Source: Corynebacterium comes
GTDB lineage: Bacteria > Actinomycetota > Actinomycetes > Mycobacteriales > Mycobacteriaceae
Reading direction: 5' to 3'
DNA length: 64,000 bases
Assembly: GCF_009734405.1 (NCBI RefSeq)
Contig: NZ_CP046453.1
Location: forward strand, 62,001-126,000
Shown here: piece by piece, positions 15,205 through 23,731 of the stretch
Position numbering within the stretch: the first letter of the stretch is position 1
Layout of the letters: each line of letters opens with the position of its first letter
Translations under genes and position numbers: made by a program
Notes under the pieces: generated by a model
What the model saw: only the letters and a program-made list of their open reading frames with translations
Databases searched by the model: none
Told to the model about the DNA's origin: nothing

Positions 15205-16392
15205 ATGACCACCAGCATCCACCCCACGCTTGACGTCAACAATGTCCTGGCCGCCATCGACAACATCTACGATCTTCTGCAGGCCGAAGCGGAGGACAGC
15301 GAGCGGCTCCGCCGCCCGACCCCGGCCGTGCAGCAGGCCCTCAAGGAGAGCGGTGTCTTCCAGCTTCTCCTTCCGGTCGAATACGGCGGCGCTGAAGCCG
15401 GTCCGCTGGAAATCATCGAGGTGATCAGTCGCCTGTCGCGCGCAGACGGCTCCCTCGCCTGGCTCGCACGGGTGCTCACCTCCGAAACCGGGTACGCTGC
15501 GGCGTCGCTGCCGGAGGAGACGGCCCGCGAGCTCTTCGGTGGCGAGGACAAAGCGCTGGTGGCGGGACTTGCCTCCATGGACTTCTCCGGCACGGCCCGA
15601 CGGGTCGACGGCGGATACATCGTCGACGGGGAATGGCAGTACGTACCGGGACTCTCCATGGCCACCCACGTTGATCTCGGCGTCACGGTCGAGGAAACAG
15701 GGGAGCGGATCATCTGCGTCGTGCCGCGTTCTTCGCTACGCGTCACCGACAACTGGAAAATGCTCGGCCTGCTCTCGTCCGGCACTCTCGACTACAGCGC
15801 ATGGGAACTGTTCGTCCCGGACAATTACACCTTCCTGCCTGGGCCGGAGAACCTCAGGCGTGGTGCCGACATCCTTCGTCTGAGCCCCTCCGCGCTCGCT
15901 ACCCTCAATCAGGGAGCCTGGTCTCAGGGCGTTGGCGAGCGGATCCTCGATGAACTCAAGCAGCTGACCCAGGAAAACCGCGGGCACAGTGAGCGTGACG
16001 TCACCAGCGCGGAGTTCTACGCGGAGTTCGCACGTCACTACTCGCATGTGCGGGGAACGGGAGCGCTGCTCCGGGAGATCTGGGGTGAGGTGAACGACAA
16101 CCTGGAGCGCGGAACAAAGCCTGACGTCGAGCTGCAGACGATGATGCGACTCGCCGCGGCGCTGTCCACGCGGACTGTTCTGGAGATCAGCCATCTTGCC
16201 CACCGGTTCGCCGGTGCCAGTGTCATGCGGAATGGCGTACTCCAGCGCTTCTTCCGCGACGGCCACGCCGGAACGCAGCACCGCGGGACCGCGCACCTGG
16301 TGACCCAGCAGTGTGGCGAGATTCTCTCCGGCACCCTGCCGGAGGGTACGTACTGGGGCTTCTACGATCTGGTGGTCCCCGAGCCGGAATAA
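15205..16392 (+). CDS. Acyl-CoA-dehydrogenase-fold flavin monooxygenase (group D type)
   Basis: A 395-residue protein with acyl-CoA dehydrogenase fold: LLPVEYGGAEAGPLEIIEVI and ADGSLAWLARVL near the N terminus, a central beta domain (VDGGYIVDGEWQYVPGL), and a C-terminal RDGHAGTQHRGTAHLV followed by GEILSG. The catalytic Glu and CoA-binding features of true dehydrogenases are not obvious, and proteins of this shape next to a flavin reductase are usually group D monooxygenases such as DszC, HsaA or XiaF relatives. It would use FADH2 from the adjacent reductase. The operon thus has two flavin oxygenases and one reductase. This is the last gene before a strong terminator. Confidence 0.75.
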   Translation: MTTSIHPTLDVNNVLAAIDNIYDLLQAEAEDSERLRRPTPAVQQALKESGVFQLLLPVEYGGAEAGPLEIIEVISRLSRADGSLAWLARVLTSETGYAAASLPEETARELFGGEDKALVAGLASMDFSGTARRVDGGYIVDGEWQYVPGLSMATHVDLGVTVEETGERIICVVPRSSLRVTDNWKMLGLLSSGTLDYSAWELFVPDNYTFLPGPENLRRGADILRLSPSALATLNQGAWSQGVGERILDELKQLTQENRGHSERDVTSAEFYAEFARHYSHVRGTGALLREIWGEVNDNLERGTKPDVELQTMMRLAAALSTRTVLEISHLAHRFAGASVMRNGVLQRFFRDGHAGTQHRGTAHLVTQQCGEILSGTLPEGTYWGFYDLVVPEPE

Positions 16393-16397
16393 CCGGA

Positions 16398-16441
16398 AAC
16401 GACAAAGGTCCGCGACTCGATGGTCGCGGACCTTTGTCGTT
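16398..16441. terminator. Strong bidirectional terminator of the catabolic operon
   Basis: Arms 16398-16416 and 16423-16441 are a perfect 19-bp inverted repeat (AACGACAAAGGTCCGCGAC on the left) around the 6-nt loop TCGATG. It starts 6 bp after the operon's last stop and 33 bp from the stop of the convergent MFS gene, so it probably serves both. Confidence 0.88.
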
Positions 16442-16473
16442 CCGCACCAAACGGCGGCGTCGAGAAGCAACGT

Positions 16474-17700
16474 TCAGGCGCGCCGGCCGTGCACCGCGAA
16501 GTAGAACACGGCCGCGAAGATCACCACGCCGGCGAGGGCGGCGTACATGGTGGCGTAACCGGTGGCGGCGACCAGGGCGCCGAGGAGAACCGGGCCCAGA
16601 CCGAAGCCGACGTCCATGAACAGGAACAGGGTGGAGATGCCGGTGCCGAGCTTCTCCCGGGGAACGGCGTTGACGGCGATGGCCTGGCAGGCGGGCATGA
16701 GCGTGCCGTAGCCGAGTCCCGTCAGTGCGCCGGCGACAACGATGTGCCAGTCGGCGGTGGCCACTGCGAGCAGTCCCATCGCCGGGGCGAAGAAGGCCAG
16801 GCCGAGATAGATGACGATGTTGTCGCCACGCCTGTCCTGGAGTCGGCCGAGGAGGGGGCGCATGAGGAGCACGGGTACGGCGTAGGCCAGGAAGAACAGG
16901 CCCGCGCCGGCGAGGACGTCGCGTTCGACGGCATAGCCGTTGAGGTAGGTGATCACCCCGCCGTAACACAGCCCCACCAGCAGCATGAAGCCGCCGATGG
17001 GGGCGACGGCCGGGTGGGCGATGTCGCGGAAGGAGAACCGGGGCCGCGTGGTCTTCTTCTCCGCGGCCATGGCCCGGCGGCGGGCGGCCGAAGGGCGGAG
17101 GAAGATGCTGAGCACCAGGGCCAGGACTGCGAGGGCCAGGCTGGCGATGAAGAGGATCTCGTAGGTGAAGGCGCCGACCAGGGCGAGGCCCAGGGCAGGT
17201 CCGACGGCGGTCGCCAGCGTGGAGGTGAGGGCGAAGTAGCCGGTGCCTTCGGCGCGGCGTCGAGAAGGAATCGCGGTCTGGGCGATCGCCATGAGCGCGG
17301 TGCTGGCGAAGGCGTACGCGAAGCCGTGGACGGTGCGCACCGCGATGAGCAGCACGAGGGAGTCCACCCACAGGTACAGGACCGAAGTGAGCGTCACAAT
17401 GATGGCGGAGACGAGCAGGACCGGACGTTTGCCCAGCGTGTCAATGACATAGCCGCAGAAGATCCGCCCCACGGTGGCCCCGATGACGAAGGAGCTCGCT
17501 GCGAGACCGCTGGCGGTCTGCGAGGCGGCGAACTCCCGGACGGCGTAGAGCGCGATCGTGGTCACCAGCAGGTAGAAGAGCAGGTACTGGAGGAAATTGA
17601 CCACCCAGGCCAGCACGAAGGTGGGGGTGATCAGACGCTCGCGCGGGGTGGAATCGGGTTCTCGGGGGTGTGTCTCTCGCTCATCGGAGTGGACTGTCAA
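16474..17700 (-). CDS. MFS transporter
   Basis: About 408 residues with twelve hydrophobic helices and the loop 2-3 MFS signature in a relaxed form (GRIFCGYVIDTLGKRPVLL), plus RPLLGRLQDRRGDN in the second half. The first helix contains FVLAWVVNFLQYLLFYLLV. An ATG exists at 17715 but lacks a ribosome site; TTG at 17700 has AGGAGA six bases upstream and is taken as start. The substrate is unknown. It is convergent with the nine-gene operon and shares its terminator, so co-regulation is not implied. Drug efflux or metabolite export are both possible. Confidence 0.82.
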   Translation of the reverse strand: MTVHSDERETHPREPDSTPRERLITPTFVLAWVVNFLQYLLFYLLVTTIALYAVREFAASQTASGLAASSFVIGATVGRIFCGYVIDTLGKRPVLLVSAIIVTLTSVLYLWVDSLVLLIAVRTVHGFAYAFASTALMAIAQTAIPSRRRAEGTGYFALTSTLATAVGPALGLALVGAFTYEILFIASLALAVLALVLSIFLRPSAARRRAMAAEKKTTRPRFSFRDIAHPAVAPIGGFMLLVGLCYGGVITYLNGYAVERDVLAGAGLFFLAYAVPVLLMRPLLGRLQDRRGDNIVIYLGLAFFAPAMGLLAVATADWHIVVAGALTGLGYGTLMPACQAIAVNAVPREKLGTGISTLFLFMDVGFGLGPVLLGALVAATGYATMYAALAGVVIFAAVFYFAVHGRRA

Positions 17701-17832
17701 CTGGGTTCTCCTCATCTGCGCGGCCAGTTTCTATCCTGCAAATGATATGCCCAATAATAGGTGGAGACAATCCGGGAGGTTGAGCCTATGGATTGAGGCT
17801 ATCTGAGGTTCCGGTGGCGGCATGTCTGCGCT

Positions 17833-17848
17833 GGTTCCACGTGAAACA
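17833..17848. promoter_or_regulatory. parS-like ParB binding site
   Basis: GGTTCCACGTGAAACA matches the bacterial parS consensus TGTTNCACGTGAAACA at every position but the first. It lies in the short intergenic region between the MFS gene and the M23 peptidase terminator. Chromosomal parS sites cluster around the replication origin, so this hints that the window is in the origin-proximal part of the chromosome. No other good match was found in the window by eye. Confidence 0.55.
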
Positions 17849-17890
17849 TCCTCTGGCGGAACGGTGGTAGGCGCGTCACGCAATGGGGAA

Positions 17891-17914
17891 GGCCCAGCCC
17901 GGGTGGGCTGGGCC
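17891..17914 (-). terminator. Terminator hairpin after M23 peptidase gene
   Basis: GGCCCAGCCC (17891-17900) and GGGCTGGGCC (17905-17914) pair perfectly across the 4-nt loop GGGT. It lies 17 bp beyond the stop of the minus-strand peptidase gene. Confidence 0.75.
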
Positions 17915-17930
17915 TGCGGGGCCTGAGGGC

Positions 17931-18743
17931 TTAGAAGTAGATGCCGAACTGGGAGAACCAGCCGACCGGGTCGACGGGACCGCTGCCGCTGGGGTGGATC
18001 TCGAAGTGAAGGTGCGAACCGGTGGAGAAGCCTTCGCTGCCCATGCCGGCGATCTGCTGGCCGGCGTAGACGCGCTCGCCGACCGACACGCCGAGGGTCG
18101 ACATGTGGCCGTAGACGGAGATGGAGCCGTCGTCGTGCTGGATGCGGATCCACTGGCCGTAGCCGGAGGCCGGGCCCGAGTTGATGACGGTGCCGTCCAT
18201 GATCGCGAGGATCGGGGTGCCGATCCCGTTGGCGATGTCGATGCCGGCGTGGAGCGTTCCCCAGCGTGGGCCGAAACCTGAGGTGAACGTGCCCTGGGCG
18301 GGGCTGACGACGGAGGCGGACTGTGCGACCAGCTGCACCTCGACTTCGGTGGCGGCGGCCTCGGCCTGGGCTGCTGCGGCGGCCTCGGCTTCTGCGGCGA
18401 CGGCAGCTGCGGCGGCCTCGGCCTCTGCCTGGGCTGCTGCGGCGCGCTCGGCAGTGAATTCGATGGCCTTGTTCAGCTGCTCGTCGAGGTGATCGACCGG
18501 CTTGATCTCGGGGACCGCCAGGATCTGCGGGGCAGCCTCCGCGGCGTCGGCCAGTGAGAGGTTGTCATCGCTGGCCAGCTCGTAGTTGATCTCTACGGCT
18601 TCGGTGGGGGCCTCGGGGGCTGCCTGCAGGGTTGCTGCGGCGGCTCCGCCGATACCTGCGGATGACACCACGCCTGCGGTGAGTGCCATGAGGGCGATGC
18701 GGTTGCGGGTTGATCGGCCGGTGGAGATCCTGCGGTACGACAT
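17931..18743 (-). CDS. Secreted M23-family peptidoglycan endopeptidase
   Basis: About 270 residues: a signal peptide (RIALMALTAGVVSSAGIGGAAAA), a spacer, an alanine- and glutamate-rich coiled coil of about 50 residues (roughly 110-160), then an M23 LytM domain. Zinc-site motifs are HAGIDIANGIGTPI, GYGQWIRIQHDDG, YGHMS and GSHLHFEIHPSG, so the HxxxD and HxH metal ligands are present and the domain is probably active on cell-wall peptides. ATG 18743 is the start closest to the signal peptide; a GTG at 18833 would add 30 polar residues, and neither has a good ribosome site. The M23 domain and coiled coil suggest a cell-division or envelope-remodelling hydrolase. Confidence 0.85.
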   Translation of the reverse strand: MSYRRISTGRSTRNRIALMALTAGVVSSAGIGGAAAATLQAAPEAPTEAVEINYELASDDNLSLADAAEAAPQILAVPEIKPVDHLDEQLNKAIEFTAERAAAAQAEAEAAAAAVAAEAEAAAAAQAEAAATEVEVQLVAQSASVVSPAQGTFTSGFGPRWGTLHAGIDIANGIGTPILAIMDGTVINSGPASGYGQWIRIQHDDGSISVYGHMSTLGVSVGERVYAGQQIAGMGSEGFSTGSHLHFEIHPSGSGPVDPVGWFSQFGIYF

Positions 18744-19149
18744 TGCAGTCGACGGCTGAGTGTTGGTGAGAATGGGAAGACTCCTGTCGTGCTGCCCGCC
18801 AGGCGGACTGGTCCGTGTTACTTTCGTGAGCACATCGTGACCGTTTCGTTATTGATTTGAGTGACGGTACTGATTCGATGTGATGTATGCAAGTCGGACA
18901 TTCAATGGAGGGAGTAGTTGGCCTTACTCCGAGGCCCCCGGGCCCCTCGATCCAGTTCCCTTCCAGCTCAGGCCTGGTATTTCTTTAGGTCCGGGGGAGG
19001 GAAATCGCACGGAACTCACAGGGTTCTTCAGGGGAAACGCATCGACCGGCAGGGCTGTCCGAGGGGCCCGTTTTGTTTAGTCACGTGACCTGACCTGGTC
19101 TGAAGGAATCCGCTGTGACCTGCCCTCCTGCCGCACGGGAGCAGGCACG
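18744..19149. other. Intergenic region, no supported gene
   Basis: Between the start of the M23 gene and the PhoX terminator there are about 400 bp without a supportable gene. The part next to the M23 gene, 18760-18900, must hold its promoter and possibly a long leader. The remainder is unremarkable and I see no repeat or RNA gene in it. Confidence 0.4.
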
Positions 19150-19182
19150 GAAGCGCCGCCCGGGGTTTCCGGGCGGCGCTTC
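19150..19182 (-). terminator. Terminator hairpin after phoX
   Basis: GAAGCGCCGCCCGG (19150-19163) and CCGGGCGGCGCTTC (19169-19182) form a perfect 14-bp stem with a 5-nt loop, 34 bp after the phoX stop. Confidence 0.75.
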
Positions 19183-19216
19183 ACTTCTGGGCGGGTGTCA
19201 GGGCACCACTGTTTTC

Positions 19217-20560
19217 TCAGAGGGCGCCATTGCCCCACGGGCCGGTGATGGCGTAGGTGATGCCGGGGTTCTGCACGTTGAAGAACAGGACCTTGCCGTC
19301 CGGGCTGAAGGTGGCGCCGGCCACCTCGCTGTTGTTGTCGGAGTTCAGCTCGGCCAGGTCGAAGATCTGGCCGTCGAGGGTCACGCCGCGCAGGAGGTTC
19401 TTGCCGGCGCCGTCCTCGCACAGCACGAGGGCGTTGGTGTTCGGGGAAATGCAGAGGTTGTCGGGGCTCTGCAGCACCTCGGGGTCGGTGGACTCGTAGG
19501 TCAGCTCGAGCTGTCCACCCGAGTTCCCGCGCGGGGTGTAGCGCCAGACCTGACCCAGGCCGGCGTCGCCGCCGCTGGTGGAGACGATGTAGATCGAACC
19601 CTCGCCGTACCAGGCACCCTCGAGGCGGGCGAAGAGCGCGCCACCCTGCTCGTGGCCCTGCTTGAACACGGCGAGAGAATCCGTGCTGTCCGGATCGGGG
19701 TCGTTGATGTCGACCCACTCGACCGGCAGGGGCTTGCCGGCGCGCTGGTTGAAGCGGGTGTCGTACTGGGACCGGGCCTTGATGGCCATCATCTGCAGCT
19801 TGCCGCCGGCGGTCAGGTTGTTGCGGTCGTTCGGGATGAAACGGTAGAAGCCGGAGGTGCCGCGGTCCTCGGTCTCGTAGACGATGCCGGTCTGCGGGTC
19901 GATGGCGACAGCCTCGTGGGTGAAGCGGCCCATCTCCTTGATCGGCACGGCGTCGACGGGGGAGGTGGCGTCGGCCGGGACCTCGAAGACGTAACCGTGC
20001 GGGTGCTCGACGTTGAGGCCCGTGAAGGTCTCCTCACAGGTAAGCCAGGTGCCCGCCGGGGTGGGTCCACCGGCACAGTTGCGGATGGTGCCGGTCAGCG
20101 AGGGGTAGGCGGCAACCAGTTCCATCTTGTCCGGGTCGAAGACCAGGTTGGTGGTGCCGCCGGCCGCGTTCGGGTCGTAGGCTTTGTCGCCGAAGGCCGC
20201 ACCCTGGGACTTCTCATGGTTGCGCACCAGGTTGATCATGCCGTTGGCGCCGGCGAAGGCGGCCATGCCGTCGTGCATGTTGGGGGTCGGGGTCCCGTCA
20301 CTCATCGGGGTGCCGGCCTGGCCGAAGGCCACGTAGCTGAAGCCGGCGGGCAGGAGAAGCTCGCCGCCCGGTGCCGGCTGCAGCGGGCCGTAGCCACCGT
20401 TGTTCGGTGCCTGCATGGTGTCCACGCCGCGCCCACGGCCCTGTGCGGCCTGGGCGGTGTTGCCCATCAGGGCGGCGAGGACGCCCGCAGCGCCCAGCAC
20501 GCCGCCGGCCTTCAGGAATCCGCGGCGCCCTACGGCACTCTTCTGCTCTGGTGTCGTCAT
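19217..20560 (-). CDS. phoX: PhoX-family (DUF839) secreted phosphatase, Tat-exported
   Basis: A 447-residue protein. The twin-arginine signal RRGFLKAGGVLGAAGVLAAL is at residues 12-31 with an A-rich cleavage region after it. The mature part matches the PhoX/DUF839 beta-propeller: NLVRNHEKSQG, TWLTCEETFTG, GRFTHEAVAIDPQTGIVYETEDRG, and SPDNLCISPNTNALVLCEDG, which hold the acidic and Glu ligands for the iron-calcium cofactor of PhoX alkaline phosphatases. Tat export fits folding with metals in the cytoplasm. It probably releases phosphate from organic esters outside the cell. It stands alone, with a terminator after it. Confidence 0.85.
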   Translation of the reverse strand: MTTPEQKSAVGRRGFLKAGGVLGAAGVLAALMGNTAQAAQGRGRGVDTMQAPNNGGYGPLQPAPGGELLLPAGFSYVAFGQAGTPMSDGTPTPNMHDGMAAFAGANGMINLVRNHEKSQGAAFGDKAYDPNAAGGTTNLVFDPDKMELVAAYPSLTGTIRNCAGGPTPAGTWLTCEETFTGLNVEHPHGYVFEVPADATSPVDAVPIKEMGRFTHEAVAIDPQTGIVYETEDRGTSGFYRFIPNDRNNLTAGGKLQMMAIKARSQYDTRFNQRAGKPLPVEWVDINDPDPDSTDSLAVFKQGHEQGGALFARLEGAWYGEGSIYIVSTSGGDAGLGQVWRYTPRGNSGGQLELTYESTDPEVLQSPDNLCISPNTNALVLCEDGAGKNLLRGVTLDGQIFDLAELNSDNNSEVAGATFSPDGKVLFFNVQNPGITYAITGPWGNGAL

Positions 20561-20852
20561 GTCTTCGTATCCTCACTGGATTAATCGGGAGTGTCCGGTT
20601 TGTCCGGTAGATTTCAAACGGTCAATCAATAGATTTATGGCGGACCTGTCGTGGGACGTCCAGACGAGTGTCCCAGGGTGTCGCCGAGCCCTTCGGCCCA
20701 GGCTGGATACTGTGCCCAACCTGAGAAGTAGGTGCGGTGAGGACTTTAACAAAGGTTGGTATGACCTGCAGGGTGAGCGAAATGCCTGCGTGCGGAGGGG
20801 ATCACTGACGCACCGCTATCCGGTAGCCGCCGAACTGGCTACGCTGACGGGT

Positions 20853-21158
20853 ATGGAGATCGAGGGACGGGACGTGGATAAACAGGGGAGATGTGCCCAC
20901 TACAACGGTGAACGGGACGTAGTGGCCAACCGCTGCGCGACCTGCTGCCTGTACTGGGCGTGCCACGCCTGCCACCACGAACTCGCAGACCACCCCTTCG
21001 GGCGCATGCGTATCGACGCCCCCTCATCCGTCCTCTGCGGCAACTGCGGCTACGCCATGGGATACCACGAGTATTCCGCGGCACCCAGCTGCCCGAACTG
21101 CGATCATCCCTTCAACCCGGGGTGTGGACTCCACGCGCCGCTCTACTTCCAGATCTGA
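20853..21158 (+). CDS. CHY-type zinc finger protein
   Basis: A 101-residue Cys/His-rich protein. CAHYNGERDVVANRC, CCLYWACHACHHELADH and CGNCGYAMGYHEY plus CPNCDHPFNPGC provide the ligands of a CHY zinc finger, which binds three zinc ions. ATG 20853 was chosen because everything upstream in frame lacks coding character. Bacterial CHY proteins are small single-domain proteins of unknown function. It is followed by a terminator shared with the convergent MFS gene. The roughly 290 bp between phoX and this gene hold divergent promoters and nothing else that I recognise. Confidence 0.82.
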   Translation: MEIEGRDVDKQGRCAHYNGERDVVANRCATCCLYWACHACHHELADHPFGRMRIDAPSSVLCGNCGYAMGYHEYSAAPSCPNCDHPFNPGCGLHAPLYFQI

Positions 21159-21174
21159 GCTCCGCAACGTGAAA

Positions 21175-21206
21175 GAACGCCTGCGGGGAGATTTCCGCAG
21201 GCGTTC
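21175..21206. terminator. Bidirectional terminator
   Basis: GAACGCCTGCGG (21175-21186) and CCGCAGGCGTTC (21195-21206) are a perfect 12-bp inverted repeat with an 8-nt loop. It sits 16 bp after the CHY gene and 21 bp from the stop of the convergent MFS gene. Confidence 0.8.
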
Positions 21207-21227
21207 GGCTGTGCTGACCGGCAACCG

Positions 21228-22577
21228 TTACCGGATCTGGGCGAGGTTGCGCTTGCTTCCCTCTGCGCTCAAGACAACGGCGAGGCAGCAGAACGCCAGG
21301 ACACCGATCCAGATGCCACCGAGCAGTGCTGTCCCTGCCGCAGTGGTCATGACCACTGCGGCGACCATGGGGCTGAAGCCCGCGCCCAGGGTGGAGGCGG
21401 TCTGGAAGGCCACCGAGGAACCGGTGTAGCGGACTTTCGTCGGGAAGAGTTCGGCGATGAAGGCGCCCAGCGGGCCGAACATGAAGCCCTGCAGGCCCTG
21501 GCCCAGGATCACTGCCGCGGCGTAGGCGGGGACGGTGCCCAGGCTGATCAGGTAGAGGATCGGGAAGACCGCGATCATGGCGCCGATCATGCCAAGGACG
21601 AGGATCTTCTTCCGGCCGAAGTGGTCACACAGGCGGGCGCTGATGATGGTGGCGCCCAGCATGACGAACGCCCCGGCGGCCTTGGCGTTGAGGACACCCG
21701 TCTTGTCGGCGCCGTTGGCGACGACCTCATTGACCGCCCACACGGTGACCATGCCGGCCATGGTGAACTGTGCGACGCCGGCGGTGATGCCGATGAGCAG
21801 CTGACGCTTGTTGTTGCGGAAGACATCCATCACCGGCATGCGACGGTCGTCTGCCTTCTGCTCGAGCTCCTGGAAGAGGGGGGACTCCTGGACACGCAGG
21901 CGGATGACCAGGGCGATGAGAACCAGGACGGCGCTGATCAGGAAGGGGATGCGCCAACCCCAGGACAGGAACTGCTCATCCGGCAGGAGAGTGGCGGCAG
22001 ACATGGCCAGGGTGGCCAGGGTGGCGCCTGCCGGGGCGCCCATGTTGGCGAAGCTGGCGGCGAATCCGCGCTTGCCGCTCGGGGCCTGTTCCAGGGCGAT
22101 GAGCATCGCTCCGCCCCATTCCCCGCCCACGGAGATGCCCTGGACAATGCGCAGGGTGATCAGCAGTACGGCGGCCAGTGAACCGATGCTCTCGGCGGTG
22201 GGGATCAGGCCCATGGCGGTGGTGGCGAATCCCATCATCAGCATGGACAGGACCAGCATCTTCTTGCGGCCCAGTCGGTCACCGAAGTGGCCGAAGATCA
22301 TGCCACCGAGGGGTCGGGCGAGGTAGCCGACCGCCAGGGTGCCGAAGGACGCGAAAGCGGCCATCGCGGGGCTCAGCCCCACGAAGAACACCTGATTGAA
22401 CACCAGTGCCGCGGCAGTGGCGTAGAGGAGGAAGTCGTAGTACTCGATGGCGCTCCCCACGAAGCTCGAGGTGAGGATACGCCGCATGTTCGGGGTGTTG
22501 AGTGAGCCCTCGGAGGCGGTCGGCGACGGGGTCCCCGCCGGGGACGTCTGGGTCGGGAGCAGTTCCTGCTGTGTCAT
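21228..22577 (-). CDS. MFS transporter, metabolite:H+ symporter (MHS) type
   Basis: A 449-residue transporter of the MHS branch (ProP, shikimate ShiA, citrate carriers). The family opening SSFVGSAIEYYDFLLYATAA and the conserved RPLGGMIFGHFGDRLGRKK between helices 2 and 3 are both clear, and GISVGGEWGGA in helix 4 is typical. ATG 22577 was taken because the 99 residues upstream are proline/arginine-rich shadow sequence. It lies 20 bp downstream of an MBL-fold hydrolase, in the same direction, so these two form an operon. A LysR gene diverges upstream. A small organic acid or betaine would be a typical substrate. Confidence 0.87.
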   Translation of the reverse strand: MTQQELLPTQTSPAGTPSPTASEGSLNTPNMRRILTSSFVGSAIEYYDFLLYATAAALVFNQVFFVGLSPAMAAFASFGTLAVGYLARPLGGMIFGHFGDRLGRKKMLVLSMLMMGFATTAMGLIPTAESIGSLAAVLLITLRIVQGISVGGEWGGAMLIALEQAPSGKRGFAASFANMGAPAGATLATLAMSAATLLPDEQFLSWGWRIPFLISAVLVLIALVIRLRVQESPLFQELEQKADDRRMPVMDVFRNNKRQLLIGITAGVAQFTMAGMVTVWAVNEVVANGADKTGVLNAKAAGAFVMLGATIISARLCDHFGRKKILVLGMIGAMIAVFPILYLISLGTVPAYAAAVILGQGLQGFMFGPLGAFIAELFPTKVRYTGSSVAFQTASTLGAGFSPMVAAVVMTTAAGTALLGGIWIGVLAFCCLAVVLSAEGSKRNLAQIR

Positions 22578-22597
22578 TTCCGGGTCCTCGTTCCTGG

Positions 22598-23638
22598 CTA
22601 GATTCGGGGGGAGACGGTGGAGGTGGTGGCGGCGAAGCTGAGGTGGTCGAGATCCTGGGGGATCAGAACCGGGCCGTCGTAGTGTCGGCCGGCCTGCGCC
22701 CACACCTCGGGGGCGGCGTTGCCGGGAACGAGGTGGTGGAGGGCCAGCCGGCGTGCTCCTGCGGCTGCGGCGATCTGACCTGCCTGTTCCGGGGTGGTAT
22801 GGGACTTGCGGTGGTGCTCCAGGGTAGCTTCCCGGGTGGCCGCGGAGACGTCTGCGTAGGCAGCCGCGGCCCACTCCATGTCGATCGCCTCGTGGAGTAG
22901 TAGATCGGTGCCCTCCGCCAGCCGCACAAGGTTGGCGCAGGGCGCGGTGTCGCCGGAGATTGTCACGGAGCCTGCTGCGGTATCGAAGCGGAAGGCGAAG
23001 GCCGGGGCAATCGGCGGATGGGCGACCAGTGTGGCGGTGACCGTGACCAGATCGTCCCGGAAGATGACGAACGGTTCCACGCCCTCCGGTGTGGGGTTGT
23101 GGTTGGGGTGGAAGCCGGTTTCGGCGGGGACCTTAATGTCCTTTGCCTTGAACACCGTGTCGGGGGAGGGGCGCAGGGAGTCGAGCATTCGGTCGGTGAT
23201 GTCGGTGGAGTAGGCGCGGAAGAGGTGCTCGACCATCTTTGCGGTGCCTGCGGTGGGGGCGTCCGGGAACTGTGGGCTGACGGTTCCCAGGGCGTTGGGG
23301 TTGACCGGGGGCAGCATCCCTCGGTCACCGGGGCCGATTACCGCCACAGGTTCGGTCTGCCGGCCCGCCATCATCCAGCCGAAGAGGAGGAAGCCGGGGA
23401 GGTCGACGGTGTGGTCGGAGTGCAGGTGGGTTAGGAAGATGCCGCGCAGCTGATTCGGGTTCAGGCCGGCGGCCGCGAACTGGGAGGCGGAGGCGCGGCC
23501 ACAGTCCACGAGGTAGACCGCGTCGCCGACCACCACGGCTGTGGAGATGCCGCAACGGTGACCGGTCTGGTTTCCTGCACCCCAGAAGCGGGGGCCGCCT
23601 GCGGTACCGAGGGTCACCACGTATGGATGAAGGTTCAT
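22598..23638 (-). CDS. MBL-fold metallohydrolase (RNase Z / arylsulfatase-like)
   Basis: This 346-residue protein has a metallo-beta-lactamase fold. Metal-binding motifs are FLTHLHSDHTVDLPG (HxHxDH, residues about 69-83), VTISGDTAPCANL with the bridging Asp, LLLHEAIDM, and LALHHLVPG near the C terminus. The arrangement with an initial TLGTAGGP and long insert resembles the RNase Z/AtsA-like branch. Given that it is encoded with an MHS transporter and opposite a LysR regulator, hydrolysis of an imported ester or lactone is more likely than tRNA processing. No signal peptide is present. Confidence 0.82.
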   Translation of the reverse strand: MNLHPYVVTLGTAGGPRFWGAGNQTGHRCGISTAVVVGDAVYLVDCGRASASQFAAAGLNPNQLRGIFLTHLHSDHTVDLPGFLLFGWMMAGRQTEPVAVIGPGDRGMLPPVNPNALGTVSPQFPDAPTAGTAKMVEHLFRAYSTDITDRMLDSLRPSPDTVFKAKDIKVPAETGFHPNHNPTPEGVEPFVIFRDDLVTVTATLVAHPPIAPAFAFRFDTAAGSVTISGDTAPCANLVRLAEGTDLLLHEAIDMEWAAAAYADVSAATREATLEHHRKSHTTPEQAGQIAAAAGARRLALHHLVPGNAAPEVWAQAGRHYDGPVLIPQDLDHLSFAATTSTVSPRI

Positions 23639-23731
23639 TTTGTCTCCTGGATTACTTGACTGCCATTAGTATGAGCTGTGGCACAACATTTGAAAAGCAA
23701 ATCTAGCTTTGAAACAACATAAGGAAAATTG

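Noticed and set aside
18361..18450. Repeat-rich DNA (GGCCTCGGC, GCTGCTGCGGC) as a tandem repeat locus
   Set aside because: It encodes the alanine/glutamate coiled coil of the M23 peptidase; the repetition comes from the protein composition.
22578..22874. 99-residue N-terminal extension of the MHS transporter
   Set aside because: It overlaps the MBL hydrolase gene out of frame and is Pro/Arg-rich; ATG 22577 begins with normal transporter sequence.
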